Positions 10,766 to 22,680 of a stretch of DNA of 64,000 nt are shown here, in pieces (the first letter of the stretch is position 1; every line of letters starts with the position of its first letter). Both the position numbers and the translations under genes were made by a program. The notes below the pieces were generated by a model that had not been told where the DNA came from, did not search any database, and was given only the letters and a program-made list of their open reading frames with translations. This DNA comes from Carallia brachiata. Lineage: Eukaryota > Streptophyta > Magnoliopsida > Malpighiales > Rhizophoraceae. The DNA lies in the NCBI GenBank assembly GCA_021464245.1, contig JADCRB010000001.1, positions 877,169 through 941,168 of the forward strand, written 5' to 3'.

Positions 10766-12045
10766 GTGCTGGGTTTAGCTATATATCTGGACTTTGGGGC
10801 CAGCGGCATCTTCCATTTTGTCCAATTGAGTTCAAAACGCAGACAAGAGGACGCCAGCACTGTCTCTTTCATAAAAGGTGCAACTTTTGCTTCCTTTCTT
10901 TCTTGAGAATTATTTGCATGATCTTCAATTCAGTATGCCCTTGTTCCACAGAATATCAAATGCTGTTTAATGAAACTTTAGAGATAATAATAATTATTCT
11001 GTAAAGCACCAAAGGCCCACGAATGCACTAAGCTCCCAACATTGCAATAAAGCGCAATTTAAAGGCAAATGTGACTCTGTTGCCTTTATAGAAAGGCAAG
11101 GTTGGGACTTGAGCAATGGACTGCTGGGCTGATCATAGAACTGACGAGATGACTGACGTGTGTTTTAGCCTTTTGGGCCGAACTGGCTAATTTATCTCTG
11201 TTTCAACTTTTTTTAACATAAAAAATATATCTTCATTACATGAATTATTGTAACTATGAACAGAGAATAGAGTCATCAGTAACTAATTTCATTTAACTTT
11301 TTATAGGGGAAACTTTTCATTTAAATATTATTAGACTTGCGTGGACCTTCTTACACTCAACTTCAGTATTAACTAATCTATGACCCAATATCTCGTTACG
11401 ATATAAATTTCCTTAAATTCTTGCAATATGAGATAATGAGTAAACTCAAACCTAAATTAATAAATATATATATTGCCGCTACGTTACCAAATATCTCTCT
11501 TGCCAAATAATGTGGACCAATTCTATACCATCGCAGTAAAGCCTGAACACTCTCACTTGGGCCCACTTCCCAACAGCAAGTGGTAGTTTTGTGGGCCCTA
11601 ACCTCCCTTCCCACCTTGAACCAAAAGAGTTCCATCAAGAGTTAGGCATCTATTGAAACTAAGGCCCACCTGCCACCAGCTCTTTATTCCCCCTATATAA
11701 CTATAAGCACACACACCATGATAGCAAATTAAAGGCCGCCCCCAACATCACCACATGGTCTGCCACCACAGTGGATCATGATGCACCCCCTTCTTCCTAC
11801 CTTCCCTATACCCTATTAGCCTTAATCACACCACGCTCCCTCCCCTGTCCAATCCAAATTTTGTCTCTTTTTTTATTTTTTTTTTTGACATTTGAATAAT
11901 TCTTAATATTCCCATAAATTTTACCTTATTTTTAAAATTAAAATCTAATATTTTAAAGATATAAATATATAAATTTTTAGTTATTACAGTATTCAACTTA
12001 ATTTCATTGATTTGGATGTGTTTATAAGATTAAGCATTCCTCCAC

Positions 12046-12051
12046 TATAAA
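12046..12051 (+). promoter_or_regulatory. TATA box of the DUF3511 gene
   Basis: TATAAA about 105 bp upstream of ATG 12156, a normal distance for a plant core promoter plus short leader. Confidence 0.5.
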
Positions 12052-12155
12052 TGCCGCATAGAGGAAACCAAAAAATTGTGCATCTACTAGCTGACCAAAC
12101 ATCCAAAACCATACAAAATTGCCCATTGCCCGCTGCCCGCTGCCTTAATTTAGTC

Positions 12156-12422
12156 ATGGAGAAGTGCAAGTCTTTCCCTCAGTACTCCTCATCTTTCTCC
12201 CGTGAGTTCGGTTTCCAAGACCCGTCGAATTCGTACAGTTTCAACGGTCCAAGCCAGAAGAAGGGAAACGGCTTTGCATCAGCCAACGATCCAGAGCTGA
12301 AGAGGAGGAGGCGGATTGCAGCCTACAATGTGTTTACCATGGAGGGTAAGCTCAAGTCTGGCCTGAGGAACAGCTTCAAGTGGATCAAGGGCAAGTTTAG
12401 CGATGCTCGTTATGGCATGTGA
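12156..12422 (+). CDS. DUF3511 small basic protein
   Basis: A single-exon gene of 88 aa. The start at 12156 (MEKCKSFPQY) is preferred over the in-frame ATG at 12051, because that upstream ATG overlaps the TATA box and the extra residues look non-protein-like. The C-terminal half is the plant-specific DUF3511 domain: PELKRRRRIAAYNVF, then MEGKLKSGLRNSFKWIKGKF and the terminal DARYGM. It is strongly basic, with an Arg/Lys cluster near residue 50. The family is conserved across land plants, but its molecular function is unknown. No partner gene adjoins it. Confidence 0.9.
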   Translation: MEKCKSFPQYSSSFSREFGFQDPSNSYSFNGPSQKKGNGFASANDPELKRRRRIAAYNVFTMEGKLKSGLRNSFKWIKGKFSDARYGM

Positions 12423-14716
12423 GTATATTAGTTACATGGGAGGAAGGGCGAGAAAGAGAGCCTACTACATATATATCAATCAATGTATTTTTGGGTTATG
12501 GCTCATAGAGATGAGAAAAGGAGGTTGTTTTCTCTCATGGAAAAAGCAAAACAAGTGTGTGCCATGGAATTTGCATTGTTTTGTAATCTTTGATTTCTTG
12601 CATTAAGGGGACATGCATGTTTGCCAATGAATCATACATTTCAACTTATTTGGTGTTTAATATGCTTGACTGATTGAGAATACGAAGAAGGAAAGACCGA
12701 ACAGAGAAGCAGCTTTGAGGGGAGGAAAAAAACCAAATTAGAGAAGGCATGATAGAAGAAGTCATTTCCATAATCAATTGAAATTGAATAAAGTATAAAA
12801 TTATTCTTATTGATAGACAGTGTAGATTTTGGAAGCAAATCATGGGCAAAAAAAAAAATCAACCAAATCATTGCATATGGTAAAATTACTAGATGTCACA
12901 TATATGTTTCTAAGATTTATTTGTGAGGTTCATTTGTGTGTGATTGTAAAGCATTTTCTTGGGCTGAAACCTAATAACTTAAAAAAAGCTATTATCTTGG
13001 CTTTTTTCTTCTCTCTTTTTCTTCTTCTTTCATTACCTATTATGAAAATCACAATATGCTTTGATGGGTAAGTGGGCTTTCTTTTTTTCTTCTTTTTTGG
13101 TAAGAAGGCTTAGTGGAATCAATTTAGGTTGAGTTTAGTTGGGGGTTATAGAACCAATTGATTTTGTACATCAAAACCCACTTAACAACTTGAAAGCGAT
13201 TTAACAGGTCTAATTGGGATTATGCCACCACTGTACTGCCAAAAACTAAACCTAACCTAAGCAACCATCGCCCATTTTTCAATCTCAACTCTAAAAACCT
13301 TCCATTGTGCATCTTAGATTGTCTTAATTTATTTAGGATTTAGGATATACAGTAAAGCTCGCTTATAGAACCGTTTTGGTGTATTGACAATTTGACATTG
13401 ATGTTTCGGTTCATGTTTATGTCATGCATAGCCCATCAATATCATGCCTATTCTCCTTTAAAATCAGTGATGATCAAAACCTACCCAAGTCTCTTTCCAT
13501 AATTCGTGTCTCGGTTCACAACAGATAGCGAAAGGGTGACTCTTATTTACAGAAAAGGATTAATATATAAAAATATTAATAATTTTATTTAAAGTAATAA
13601 ACTTAATATTAATTTTAAAAAAATAATATTTTACCTATTTTTAAATTTTTTATAATAAATCTAGTACATTGTAAAATTTTTTGAATAAAATTTATTTATT
13701 TCGATAATGTGACATTAATTTATATAATTATTATATAATCAAAATAGATATATTTTTATAAATCTGTTACCGAAACTAATAAATTATAATTATATAAAAT
13801 TATTGCGTACTAAATTTATTACAAAAAATTTTAAAAAAATAAAATATTACTTTTTAATTTTTAAAGTTGATATTAAATTTATTATTTTAAATAAAATTAA
13901 TGGTATTTTTAATATATTAACTGTAGAGAATGATAATTCATGGGTCATTACAATAACTGATCTGCACAACTAGATATTTATTTTGTGTCTCTATCATGTC
14001 TGTCAACATTTGTGATGCCCACGCTGATCGAATTAAAACCCGTTAAAAAGCACCAAGATGCTATACATTTTTAGCTTAACTGAAAGAAAAATACTTGGAT
14101 GAATTATTTAGACCGGATTAAAATGAACAAAATACAATTATGTAGTCGAGCTGTTAGATATTGTGCATGAACAAAGTGATAATTTTAGTGCTATTTAAAA
14201 TATAACTGCGTGGTAAATCTCTAACCGAAATTCAACTCTCAAAGGATGAAATTAAACTCTTCAAAATAAACTAAACCCTGGAAAAAAAATGGGTTCTCAT
14301 AAATTAGCAATCCTTGAATAGTTGAAGCAGCTGCAGATTAGAATACTAAACAGACTAACAAGCGTCACAAAAATGGTTAACAGGCTAACACCAATGGCAC
14401 CACATGCGACAGTGATAGTATATATACAGTAGTTGTTGGTTTTAAAGAACAAAGAGAAAGATTATAAGAAAAATATTAATCGTTGGCCAAAAAAAAAAAA
14501 TGATTAATATGAACCAAAAATAACAGCATCCAGAACTGAGAAGTGAAGAGTTGCAGCTTAACATGGAGCAGTCATGTCAAAAGGCTAGCCTTCTCCTGAA
14601 TAGAGTTCAATATATTTCCTTTGAGCGTTTGGTTTCCTGAATTCTCTTGTGAGAGTAGACCTATGAACCTGGCTTAAGCTGTACATGTTGCCGTCATCAT
14701 AATTGAGTTTGCCCCA
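12423..14716. other. Intergenic, contains a foldback MITE
   Basis: AT-rich. Apart from the palindromic element at 13559-13921 there is nothing recognisable. Confidence 0.6.
13559..13921. mobile_element. Foldback MITE with long inverted arms
   Basis: The left arm starts TTAATATATAAAAATA and is mirrored by the right end (reverse complement TTAATATATTAAAAATA). Shared blocks continue inward for about 170 bp per arm, including AATTTTATTTAAA, TAATAAATTTAGTAC-like and ATATAATTAT segments. There are no open frames. The structure would fold into one long hairpin. A target duplication is not clear, so the superfamily is not assigned. Confidence 0.7.
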
Positions 14717-17700
14717 CTAAGTGACAGGTAATGGAGGCAGGTTCTTGGGATTCTTCCCACCATTACTATTGCCTTTTCTGCTGGGAGACATCTTCTGTCT
14801 GGGAGATGCAATTGGACTCTCAGCCTCGCGATTCAGCTTTGTTCCGGAAGAGCTGCTGCTACTACTGCTTCCTCCCTGTTGGCTCTGGACATTTGTCTTA
14901 CCGATCTTCTTCATATCCTGAGACGATAGATGGTTATCACATTATAAGATTGTTTTAGTTCCATTATGTGTTCAAGTCAGTCTTTACCTCAGCGTTAGAA
15001 TATCGGGAGTCTTCTTTTGGTTTTTCAGCTGGGAGGCCCCTTTTTCCACGCTCACGGTATGTTCGAGACCGAGTCCGTCCAGCCATTTTCGAATTCTTGT
15101 GCCTATAGGGTTGAAATATGATAATGACTCAACCGGTATAAGAATTTGCAGTATCGCTTGTGAATTGCATGGAATAAAAAGAAAAGAGGTGAGAAAAAAG
15201 ATCACACGGTATGATGTTGGACACCCAATTCGACCAGAACAAATCTTTGCATACCATAGTTTTAAAAAGAGAACTTTACTGGTATTTGCTTATGCATAAA
15301 CTTATGAGTTCAAGAGACCGCATATTTTCAAGTCACATATCAGTATTCACAAAAGGCGACTAATGAGCTTTGATTCAACCGTATAGGAGTCCGTCTCCAA
15401 ATTGAAGGTTTCCTTGAAATCCCGATGGAAACCAATTGACCAGAAAAAACCTGTGATCCAAATAACTTGTTTCAAATACAAATGGAGCTGAAGCTATGCT
15501 CAAAAAACTTACTTTCTCTGTTCATTAGCTTGAGCCAGCTCATCCTCCTTTTGCCAAATCACAGGTAGACCTGATAGATCACAGGCTAAAGGCCCGGTAT
15601 AAAAGAACTGCAATAGAAGATTACATGAGAATACGGTGTCACATCTCTCACAAAAATTCACAGTGAAGTGCGCAGATTGTAAGAAGGTTACATATATTAT
15701 AACTTGAGAATTGAGAGATTTGCATAAGCAGCTATACAGCTGTACACCAACAATTATCTTATGAAATATATTGAGTTACTATACAAAATAAATGATGACT
15801 ATACCTAAGCTATGAGCTCCCTAAGCGTTCACAACGAATAGGGATACTATCATGAGTGACATTTCTCTGAATGCTTCTACATTTCTGCTTTTTTCTTACT
15901 TACTTGATTCTGAATAGCTGATGCTGCACTGCCACGATGAGCAGGGTCCAAAGCAAGAAGTGTGGTTAACAGACCCAAAGATGATTCAGGGAGCTCTTTG
16001 CAAGCTTCGAAGAGACAAGGCTTATATGCTCGTGGCGGTTGGAATGTTGTAGGAAGCTTGAGCTTTTTCCAGCAATCCTGTGATGGTGTGCCACATAGTT
16101 TGAAAATCCTATGTAGCTGCTCTACCTGAAGGATTAAAATTTATGATTTGAATAGACAATTGTGAATGGGGATATAATAGCATAACAGACAGCAAACGTG
16201 ACACTCGTTACACTGCTTACTCTTCTGCATCTGAAGGGACAAATTATTTGCTACCATCAATTAAATTCTATAATCACCTCAGTTCTTCCAGGCAAGAGTG
16301 GCCTGCCTAAGAACATCTCTGCCAAGAGGCATCCAGAACTCCAGAGATCAATGCCAACACCATAGTCCGTAGCACCCAACAGGAGCTCAGGGGCTCTATA
16401 CCAAAGCGTCACAACCTTGCTCGTGAGACGACACTTGTTCTCTGGAGAATAATAATTTGCCAGCCCAAAATCAGCAATCTTTAGCATCCCATTTTTATCG
16501 ATCAACAAGTTCGATCCTTTAATATCCCTATGTAATATTCGCCTATCATGGCAGTGCTGCAGACCTGAAAGCAGTTGACTCATGTAACACTTGACCTGCA
16601 TTTACTACAGATAATAAGAAACGAAAAAAGCCAAATAGGCATGCAAAGTACCGGATGAGAGGAACCTCTACCTGTGGTTCGGTAAGTCTTGCTTCAGGAC
16701 GAGAAATAATTGTAGCTAAATCTGTCTGCATGAAATAAAAAACAAGGTAAAGGCTATACTGCAATCTGGATGTGGCCAGGCCTTCAAGCTTTAACACATT
16801 GGGATGATCCAGCTTTTGTAATATTATTATCTCTCGAGCCATAAACTTCACACTCTCAGGTTCTGATGTGTCCAAGCGTACCTTCTTCAAAGCAACAATT
16901 TTTCCTGTGTCCTTATCTCGAGCTTTATACACATTGCTGTATGTACCTTGACCTACCTGTATAACAAATCGCAGTACCAGAAGTTCATATGAGGGTGTGG
17001 TCATTATTTCCGAAAAATTCAAGCAACTTAGCAAAGAACCCGGTGGTTTTTTTTTTTTTTTTCACCTATAAAACTCAGTTATAGAACTTGGAAACAATCA
17101 AAGTACATCAAAATTCCATGATATGGTATCATTAAATGCAATATTTGGAAAAAAGTGTCAAATAAGCAATAAACAAAATGGAGCAGAATTATTGTTGTTC
17201 TCGGCAATATGCATCTAAGTTTTTATAAATTAAAATCCAGAAAAAGGGCGAGCCTTGCTCTTATGGGTTATTTATACCCAGACAATGCCATGCCTTCAAT
17301 TGAAATCAAGAGTGTAGCAAGACAACTTCACTTCTACAGTAACACAATGAAGGACTAATTTAAGGGATGATTAAAAACTTAGATTTGGAAAAAAGTGTCA
17401 AATAAGCAATAAACAAAATGGAGCAGAATTATTGTTGTTCTCGGCAATATGCATCTAAGTTTTTATAAATTAAAATCCAGAAAAAGGGCGAGCCTTGCTC
17501 TTATGGGTTATTTATACCCAGACAATGCCATGCCTTCAATTGAAATCAAGAGTGTAGCAAGACAACTTCACTTCTACAGTAACACAATGAAGGACTAATT
17601 TAAGGCTTAGACTTTTATCTTTGAGGTCTCAGGTTCTAACTTTGTAAAAAGGTGTGAAATTTAAGGGAAGGAGAAGAGCTAACCTCTTCAAATGAACCAA

Positions 17701-18416
17701 AAACAGATAACTACCTGTCTTTCTTTGTTGATGTTGACACTTTAGAAGCCTAGAAAAACAGAGAAAACATAAGTCATTAAGCCTTGCATCAGTTTTTCCA
17801 TGATAAGCTCAGTTTAACATACAGAATGAAGGCCTATTCTTCTCCCTGTTTTTAACTCTAATGCCTACGAAAGAAGGAACGAAGATTGACTCATGGGCCT
17901 ATTGTGTAGATCTACTAATTGGAAATTGGAATGAAGGAAATGCAGCCAATGAAACTAAGAAGACATTGTATAAATAGTGACCTTATAAAGCTTATCATAA
18001 TTCTCGGCACTTTTAGGAACCAAACCAGCCAAAACGTCTCTAGGAACATTATCAATGAGCCATTGAGGCCACCCATCTATCAGCTCCGCTTCACCAAACT
18101 CAACGCTTTGTGGCTCTCTCTTCTCAGCCCTCTCAACGCCGCCGCCACGGCCGCTGCCCCGTCTCTCCCCATATCTATCGCTCAGATGCTTCCTTTCTTT
18201 CTCACTACCACCAGTTTCTCCACTAATAAGGCCAATATTTTTCCTCCCAGGCCGCCGCCGGTCGGGTTCTTCATACAGCCTGCCAGAGTACCTCTGCCCC
18301 GTCGACCGCAGATGTGCCGCAATCTGCTCTTTGGGAAAATACCCACTATCCATTTTCATCTTCTCCAGGCTTCTTGACGGAAAATCTCCTGGATACTTGC
18401 CCTGTGTACAGCCCAT
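14717..18416 (-). CDS. CDK-like Ser/Thr kinase, At1g54610/IBS1 type
   Basis: Seven coding exons, read from splice sites: 18416-17982, 16956-16672, 16595-16278, 16125-15904, 15607-15513, 15102-14988 and 14917-14717. All phases close and give 556 aa, close to the Arabidopsis relative. The N-terminus MGCTQGK is a myristoylation/palmitoylation-type signal, suggesting membrane attachment. Residues 1-138 are a charged, low-complexity arm. The kinase domain follows: VGQGTYSNVYKA (from 146), catalytic Lys 169 in VALKKVRL, HRD at 262-264, DFG at 282-284, and WYRAPELLLG. The tail is basic and Ser-rich. Relatives are cdc2-related kinases of the CDKC-like clade; IBS1 acts in defence priming. Intron 1 holds a perfect 223-bp tandem duplication. 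Confidence 0.92.
17143..17605. repeat. Perfect 223-bp tandem duplication in a kinase intron
   Basis: 17143-17365 and 17383-17605 are identical at every position compared, with a 17-bp spacer (period 240 bp). It lies wholly in intron 1 of the CDK-like kinase and codes for nothing. Confidence 0.97.
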
Positions 18417-19403
18417 GGCATTTCTTGATCTTGCCTTGCTTCACTGTCTTTTTTTTTTTTTTTCCCTTCTTGCAGAATTGGAATATAATTGAATAATGTA
18501 CCAAAAAATATATATATAATTGAATAATGTTGACATAGTAAACCAAAGACAATATCACAGAGAGGAAGCCAGGCAGCCATGTGTTGAATTTTGAATGGGC
18601 GAGAAGTCGGAGAGGAGACAAAGACAGTGGAGAAGAGGGTGTCAAAGGATTCTTGGCCGCCTACTGCCGGCAATGGCATCTTTGGATTTTGCTGCTTTAT
18701 CAACAAAAGAACAGTGGGGGAAGAACAGATCATGAGTTATACTACGTCGTCTACGAAATTCAAACTCTTTGGCATCTCCTTTTACAAAAGAAATAAAAGG
18801 AAAAAGAAAATAAGACATGATTTCTTCTCGTATCTCAAATCGGCGGGCGTCTGCAGCCCATTGCTGTTGCTGCTGCATTTTTCTTGGCAGGAGAAGACAA
18901 GGGTCCATGCCTTCAACTCAGGGACACAAGTACGATGACCACCTGTAAGATTTTCTGAGGAAATATTTGCTTAGAGTTGAGAAGAGAAGAAAACTATAAA
19001 TCCTATAAATTGCCAATGAGTCCAAACAACACAAGGGATGCAACCAAAACAAACAAGAATCATCGAACATAAATTAATACAGCACGTAAAAAATGGGTGA
19101 AGCCCACAAGGACACAAATAAAACAGGCGGCTATACTGGAGATCATAGTAACAAAATTGGAATCCTCGTACGAATCAATTATACACACAAATGGCCGCTC
19201 CAACAGGGCGTGGTTGGATACAACTCTTTGCCACAGCACAGCATCTCACAACCGACTCAATTTCCTGTCTTGAACAAGTGATCCACGGGCAAAGCATAAG
19301 ACCTTTTTTGTTCCTTTTTTTTTCGGGGGGGTGTGGGGCAGAAATTTACAAGATGCATCATTGCACTTCGAGAAAACTGAGCTCTGAGTATGGAGAGATG
19401 GGA
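18417..19403. other. Intergenic between two minus-strand genes
   Basis: It holds the upstream region of the CDK-like kinase, with a TATA-like run at 18509-18519 on the minus strand about 95 bp above the ATG. A 16-bp direct repeat around ATAATTGAATAATGT lies at 18485-18531. No gene is seen. Confidence 0.5.
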
Positions 19404-21684
19404 TCACATAATCGCACATGCGCAGCGTCTTTCACTTCCAGGCCCGGATTCATCATCTGACAGACTTCTTTCACTGCCATTTGATGGGTTCTCATTTCAG
19501 TAACAGCAGCAAATGATATGATCCACCATTTACAAAGAAAACTAGGAACAATCAGGGGAGTGAAAAGGAAACAAATCAAAGGAATAAATGTAAATTTTGC
19601 AAGTAAAAGTGCATCCATATTGAATTAAAAGTGAATCCCTATTGAATGAGTGCACAGTGCACGTTGGACAAGAAAATACTTGAAAACCATCTTTCATAAT
19701 AGAATCAGGAAATTGGACAAGAGGAAGTAACTACAAATGTACTAGTCAACATGCAATGCCTTCCTTCACTTCTACAACATTTTCAGAGACTTGGAAGCTG
19801 CGGATGCCAGGAATGGTGTCCTTAACATTATCCTAAAATTGCAAACGCAAGGTAAATTTTAACAGTGAAAAAGAATAATCAGCACACATAAACTTCAGTT
19901 GTGAAGATAGGGATCATGGAACAGAGAGCCTGCCAACTAGACATGGTCAACATTTAATTGAGTCCAGGACCATATTAAGAGAAGGAATGATTGCAGGCCT
20001 AGCATAAAAAAGGATTTGGATTTGGAATTTTGATCTCTTGACGCCATAATGTTATTTTTAACTGTTAATTCCTAGCAGTTTCTGTTCTCAAAAGGCAGAC
20101 ACACACACAGATAATTCAGCTGGAGGGTACTGAAAAAAAGGCAGGGACCCAAAGATATAATCCTAGGACTTGATATGAAGACTGGTTGCTCATAATCGAC
20201 TTTGCTAACGAGACCCAATAACCTACAATAACCTACAAGGCTTTGTTTTTCTTTTCCAGGAAAATCAACATCTCATTCTAATTTAACAGACATCCACAAA
20301 ACTTTTGACCAAAATATAGAATTCTATACATGCACTAAAACTCACACCAAAGATCCTCTAGGAAACCAGCAAAGAAGATTCGAATAGCTTAAAATTCAAA
20401 AATAACATACTCCAAATAAAATAAGAAACCAGGTATATATTCTACAAAAGGTGGGTGTACAAATTATGCATCCATACAGTCAGCTTCTACAAAATAGTAA
20501 TGCTTCCTCAACATTGGAAACATGAAGACATCCCATCAAAGAATGTAATAATGACAACTTCCTAAAGGATAAAGCTCAGAGAACTGACGCTTCTGCTAAC
20601 ATTGTTTAACTATGGCTTATTTGCCAAAAGTCACATGCTGTACTATTACCTCACCTATGAATTTTCTGCACAGGACCCCACATAGATAGTAATAATTGCT
20701 GGTCCGCATTAAAAATCAGTTAGAAAGTGTCTGTAAAAGTGTTACTACACGTAGCATTAACTTTCCAGAAATCAGGAGTATGTGATCCTTTTAAGAACTT
20801 TGGATATATGACTGAATGACTTATCACATGCATAAGGGCCCAGAATAAGCCAAACCCCTGTAAGACATCCAACTGAAAGATAAAGAACACAAAAAAGCTA
20901 ACAAGCAGAAAGAATATATATACTGTGATAGAAATCTAATGCAAATTCAACTATTCAACTCAAAATCCATTAAAGCAGAGGTTTATGGTTTCATGTGTGC
21001 ATAGATTAATGATATACACACAAGAGTGCACATGTAACATGGACATCAGAACAGAACTCCTTGGTAAACTTGACATAGGAAGCTCAAATTCACATGTGAA
21101 GCACAAACTATCACAAATTGGACACAGACGTTTGCATACCTTGGCTCAAATTCCCTGATTTCAGCAAGCTCACTTCCACTAACATCTGTCCACTGCACTT
21201 TTCTCCTTTCTGTATGACCACAAATATCACCACCTTTCTCACCTAATGCTTCACTCTGACTGGCATACTCAACAGGGAGCCGAATGTTCTTTGGTGGCTT
21301 CTTTAAGCTACTCTTTAGAGTAGCTTTTCGTAAATTATTATCATCTTCAAATTCTGTTGCATGATCTTTGCCCTTGTCAACAGCAACAGTATCCGGCAAC
21401 AGATCCTGTTGTTGAGCAGGACCTACCTTCAGGTGTCTTGGGGAATCTGCAGAAGCTCGACCAAAGCAGACAAACGAAGCGCATCCGCGCGGAAGCCGGT
21501 TCTTCACAGAAGCCAGCTGGAGGTCAGAGTCTGGTTCTTGGTCCACCAACTGGTACTGACTCCACGGCGAAACTCTCATGGGCGTGTCCTCCTGATTCTG
21601 ACCCAAAAGTAGAAGGGTCAGGCCCTTGCTATATCCAGAAGCTGAAGAAGAGAAGAACCCTCCTCCTTCCACCGCAAATAACAT
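19404..21684 (-). CDS. Unrecognised plant protein, possible CaaX terminus (model incomplete)
   Basis: The first coding exon, 21684-21140, is clear: it starts MLFAVEGGGFF, contains SRGCASF-like RGCASFVCFGRAS, a basic block LKSSLKKPPKNIRLP, and RRKVQWTDVSGSELAEIREFEP, and ends at a good donor (CCAAG|GTATGC, phase 2). I do not recognise a function. The likely last exon, 19490-19404, reads acidic and Ser-rich (SERSLSDDES) and ends RRCACAIM-stop. CAIM fits a CaaX box for prenylation and would anchor the protein to membranes. But a direct join gives the wrong phase, and adding the candidate 42-nt exon 19832-19791 does not fix it. A missed exon, an unusual acceptor or a sequence error is possible. 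A 5' UTR exon lies upstream. Confidence 0.6.
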
Positions 21685-22516
21685 CAGTTCTAATCATCTG
21701 GTCACAATCAAAATACGTTTCTGTATCTGTACACCTCCAGCCCTTCATTCACCAGTAGTTAGTTAAGTTACCGAATTTCACAAAGCCAAAAAATCACTAG
21801 CATATTGTTAAAGAACAACAACGAAAGGAGGGAATTGTAATGACAACCAAAGCACAATTAAGGCTAACCATTCCGCGCCCAACGCCAAAAAAACACCAAC
21901 CAAAATCTAACACATTTCTGTTAGAAACACTAATAAATCCTCCAAAAAAACAAAATCTTTGGGAAGCTGATCCAAAAAAAAAGAAAAAAGCCAAAAATAT
22001 GTGCTATCCTTTTTGAAAAAATTGAATAATCATTCATATACATACAAATATTAGCCAAATTATTATTTAAAAAAAAAAAACAGAGAGAAAGATTATCCTC
22101 AAAATGGATCAACGCATATCACACGTTTCTGTATGTGTTAATGACACAGAGATCTTGCTTACTTCAAAGAACCAACAAAGAGCAAAGCCAAAACAAGAAA
22201 ATCAAAGTCTTTAACATGCAATCGCCTTCGCTTCACTTCGCAATATACACAATACATACTCAGTTGCTCTCGCACTTTACGCTCTGTTTGGCTACACAAA
22301 AAAAAAAAAAAAAAACCGCGGCGAAACGAGATAGAAAGCGGAAACCGAAACTTCCGAGCTCTCTCGCTCACTAGTCACCGCCTCAGTTTCAGTGAAAAGG
22401 TTACTAAAAGTGTCGCGATTCAAGATTTCTCCAACTTTCTAAAGAAATTTCTGAGATGGAGAATCTCTCAAAAGAACTACTATATTCTCGGGAACCAAAC
22501 AGAAAATTCGCGTTAC

Positions 22517-22640
22517 CTGATAGCGACGCCACGGATCTGGAGAGAATTTCTCGGCGTCTAAATCGGCGGCGCCCGCCTGTCGGATCAAATAAATCGGCGA
22601 GGATTTAGACAAGGGACCGAAAATAACTCTCAAAAACTAA
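22517..22640 (-). other. Probable 5' UTR exon of the 19.4-21.7 kb gene
   Basis: A GC-rich stretch on the minus strand ends in a strong donor (CTATCAG|GTAACG at 22517) with no other gene to join, fitting a leader exon upstream of ATG 21684. The upstream end is approximate. Confidence 0.45.
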
Positions 22641-22643
22641 TAC

Positions 22644-22679
<36 letters not shown>
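22644..22679. repeat. (TAA)n microsatellite
   Basis: About twelve tandem TAA units directly upstream of the probable leader exon. Confidence 0.95.
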
Positions 22680-22680
22680 G

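Larger units (their letters stand above)
8974..12045. other. Intergenic, no gene seen
   Basis: AT-rich sequence with a 28-bp direct repeat (10003-10071), a (TTTA)n tract and the C-rich promoter-like stretch 11640-11860 upstream of the DUF3511 gene. The short open frame at 10052-10240 has no recognisable protein. Confidence 0.6.
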
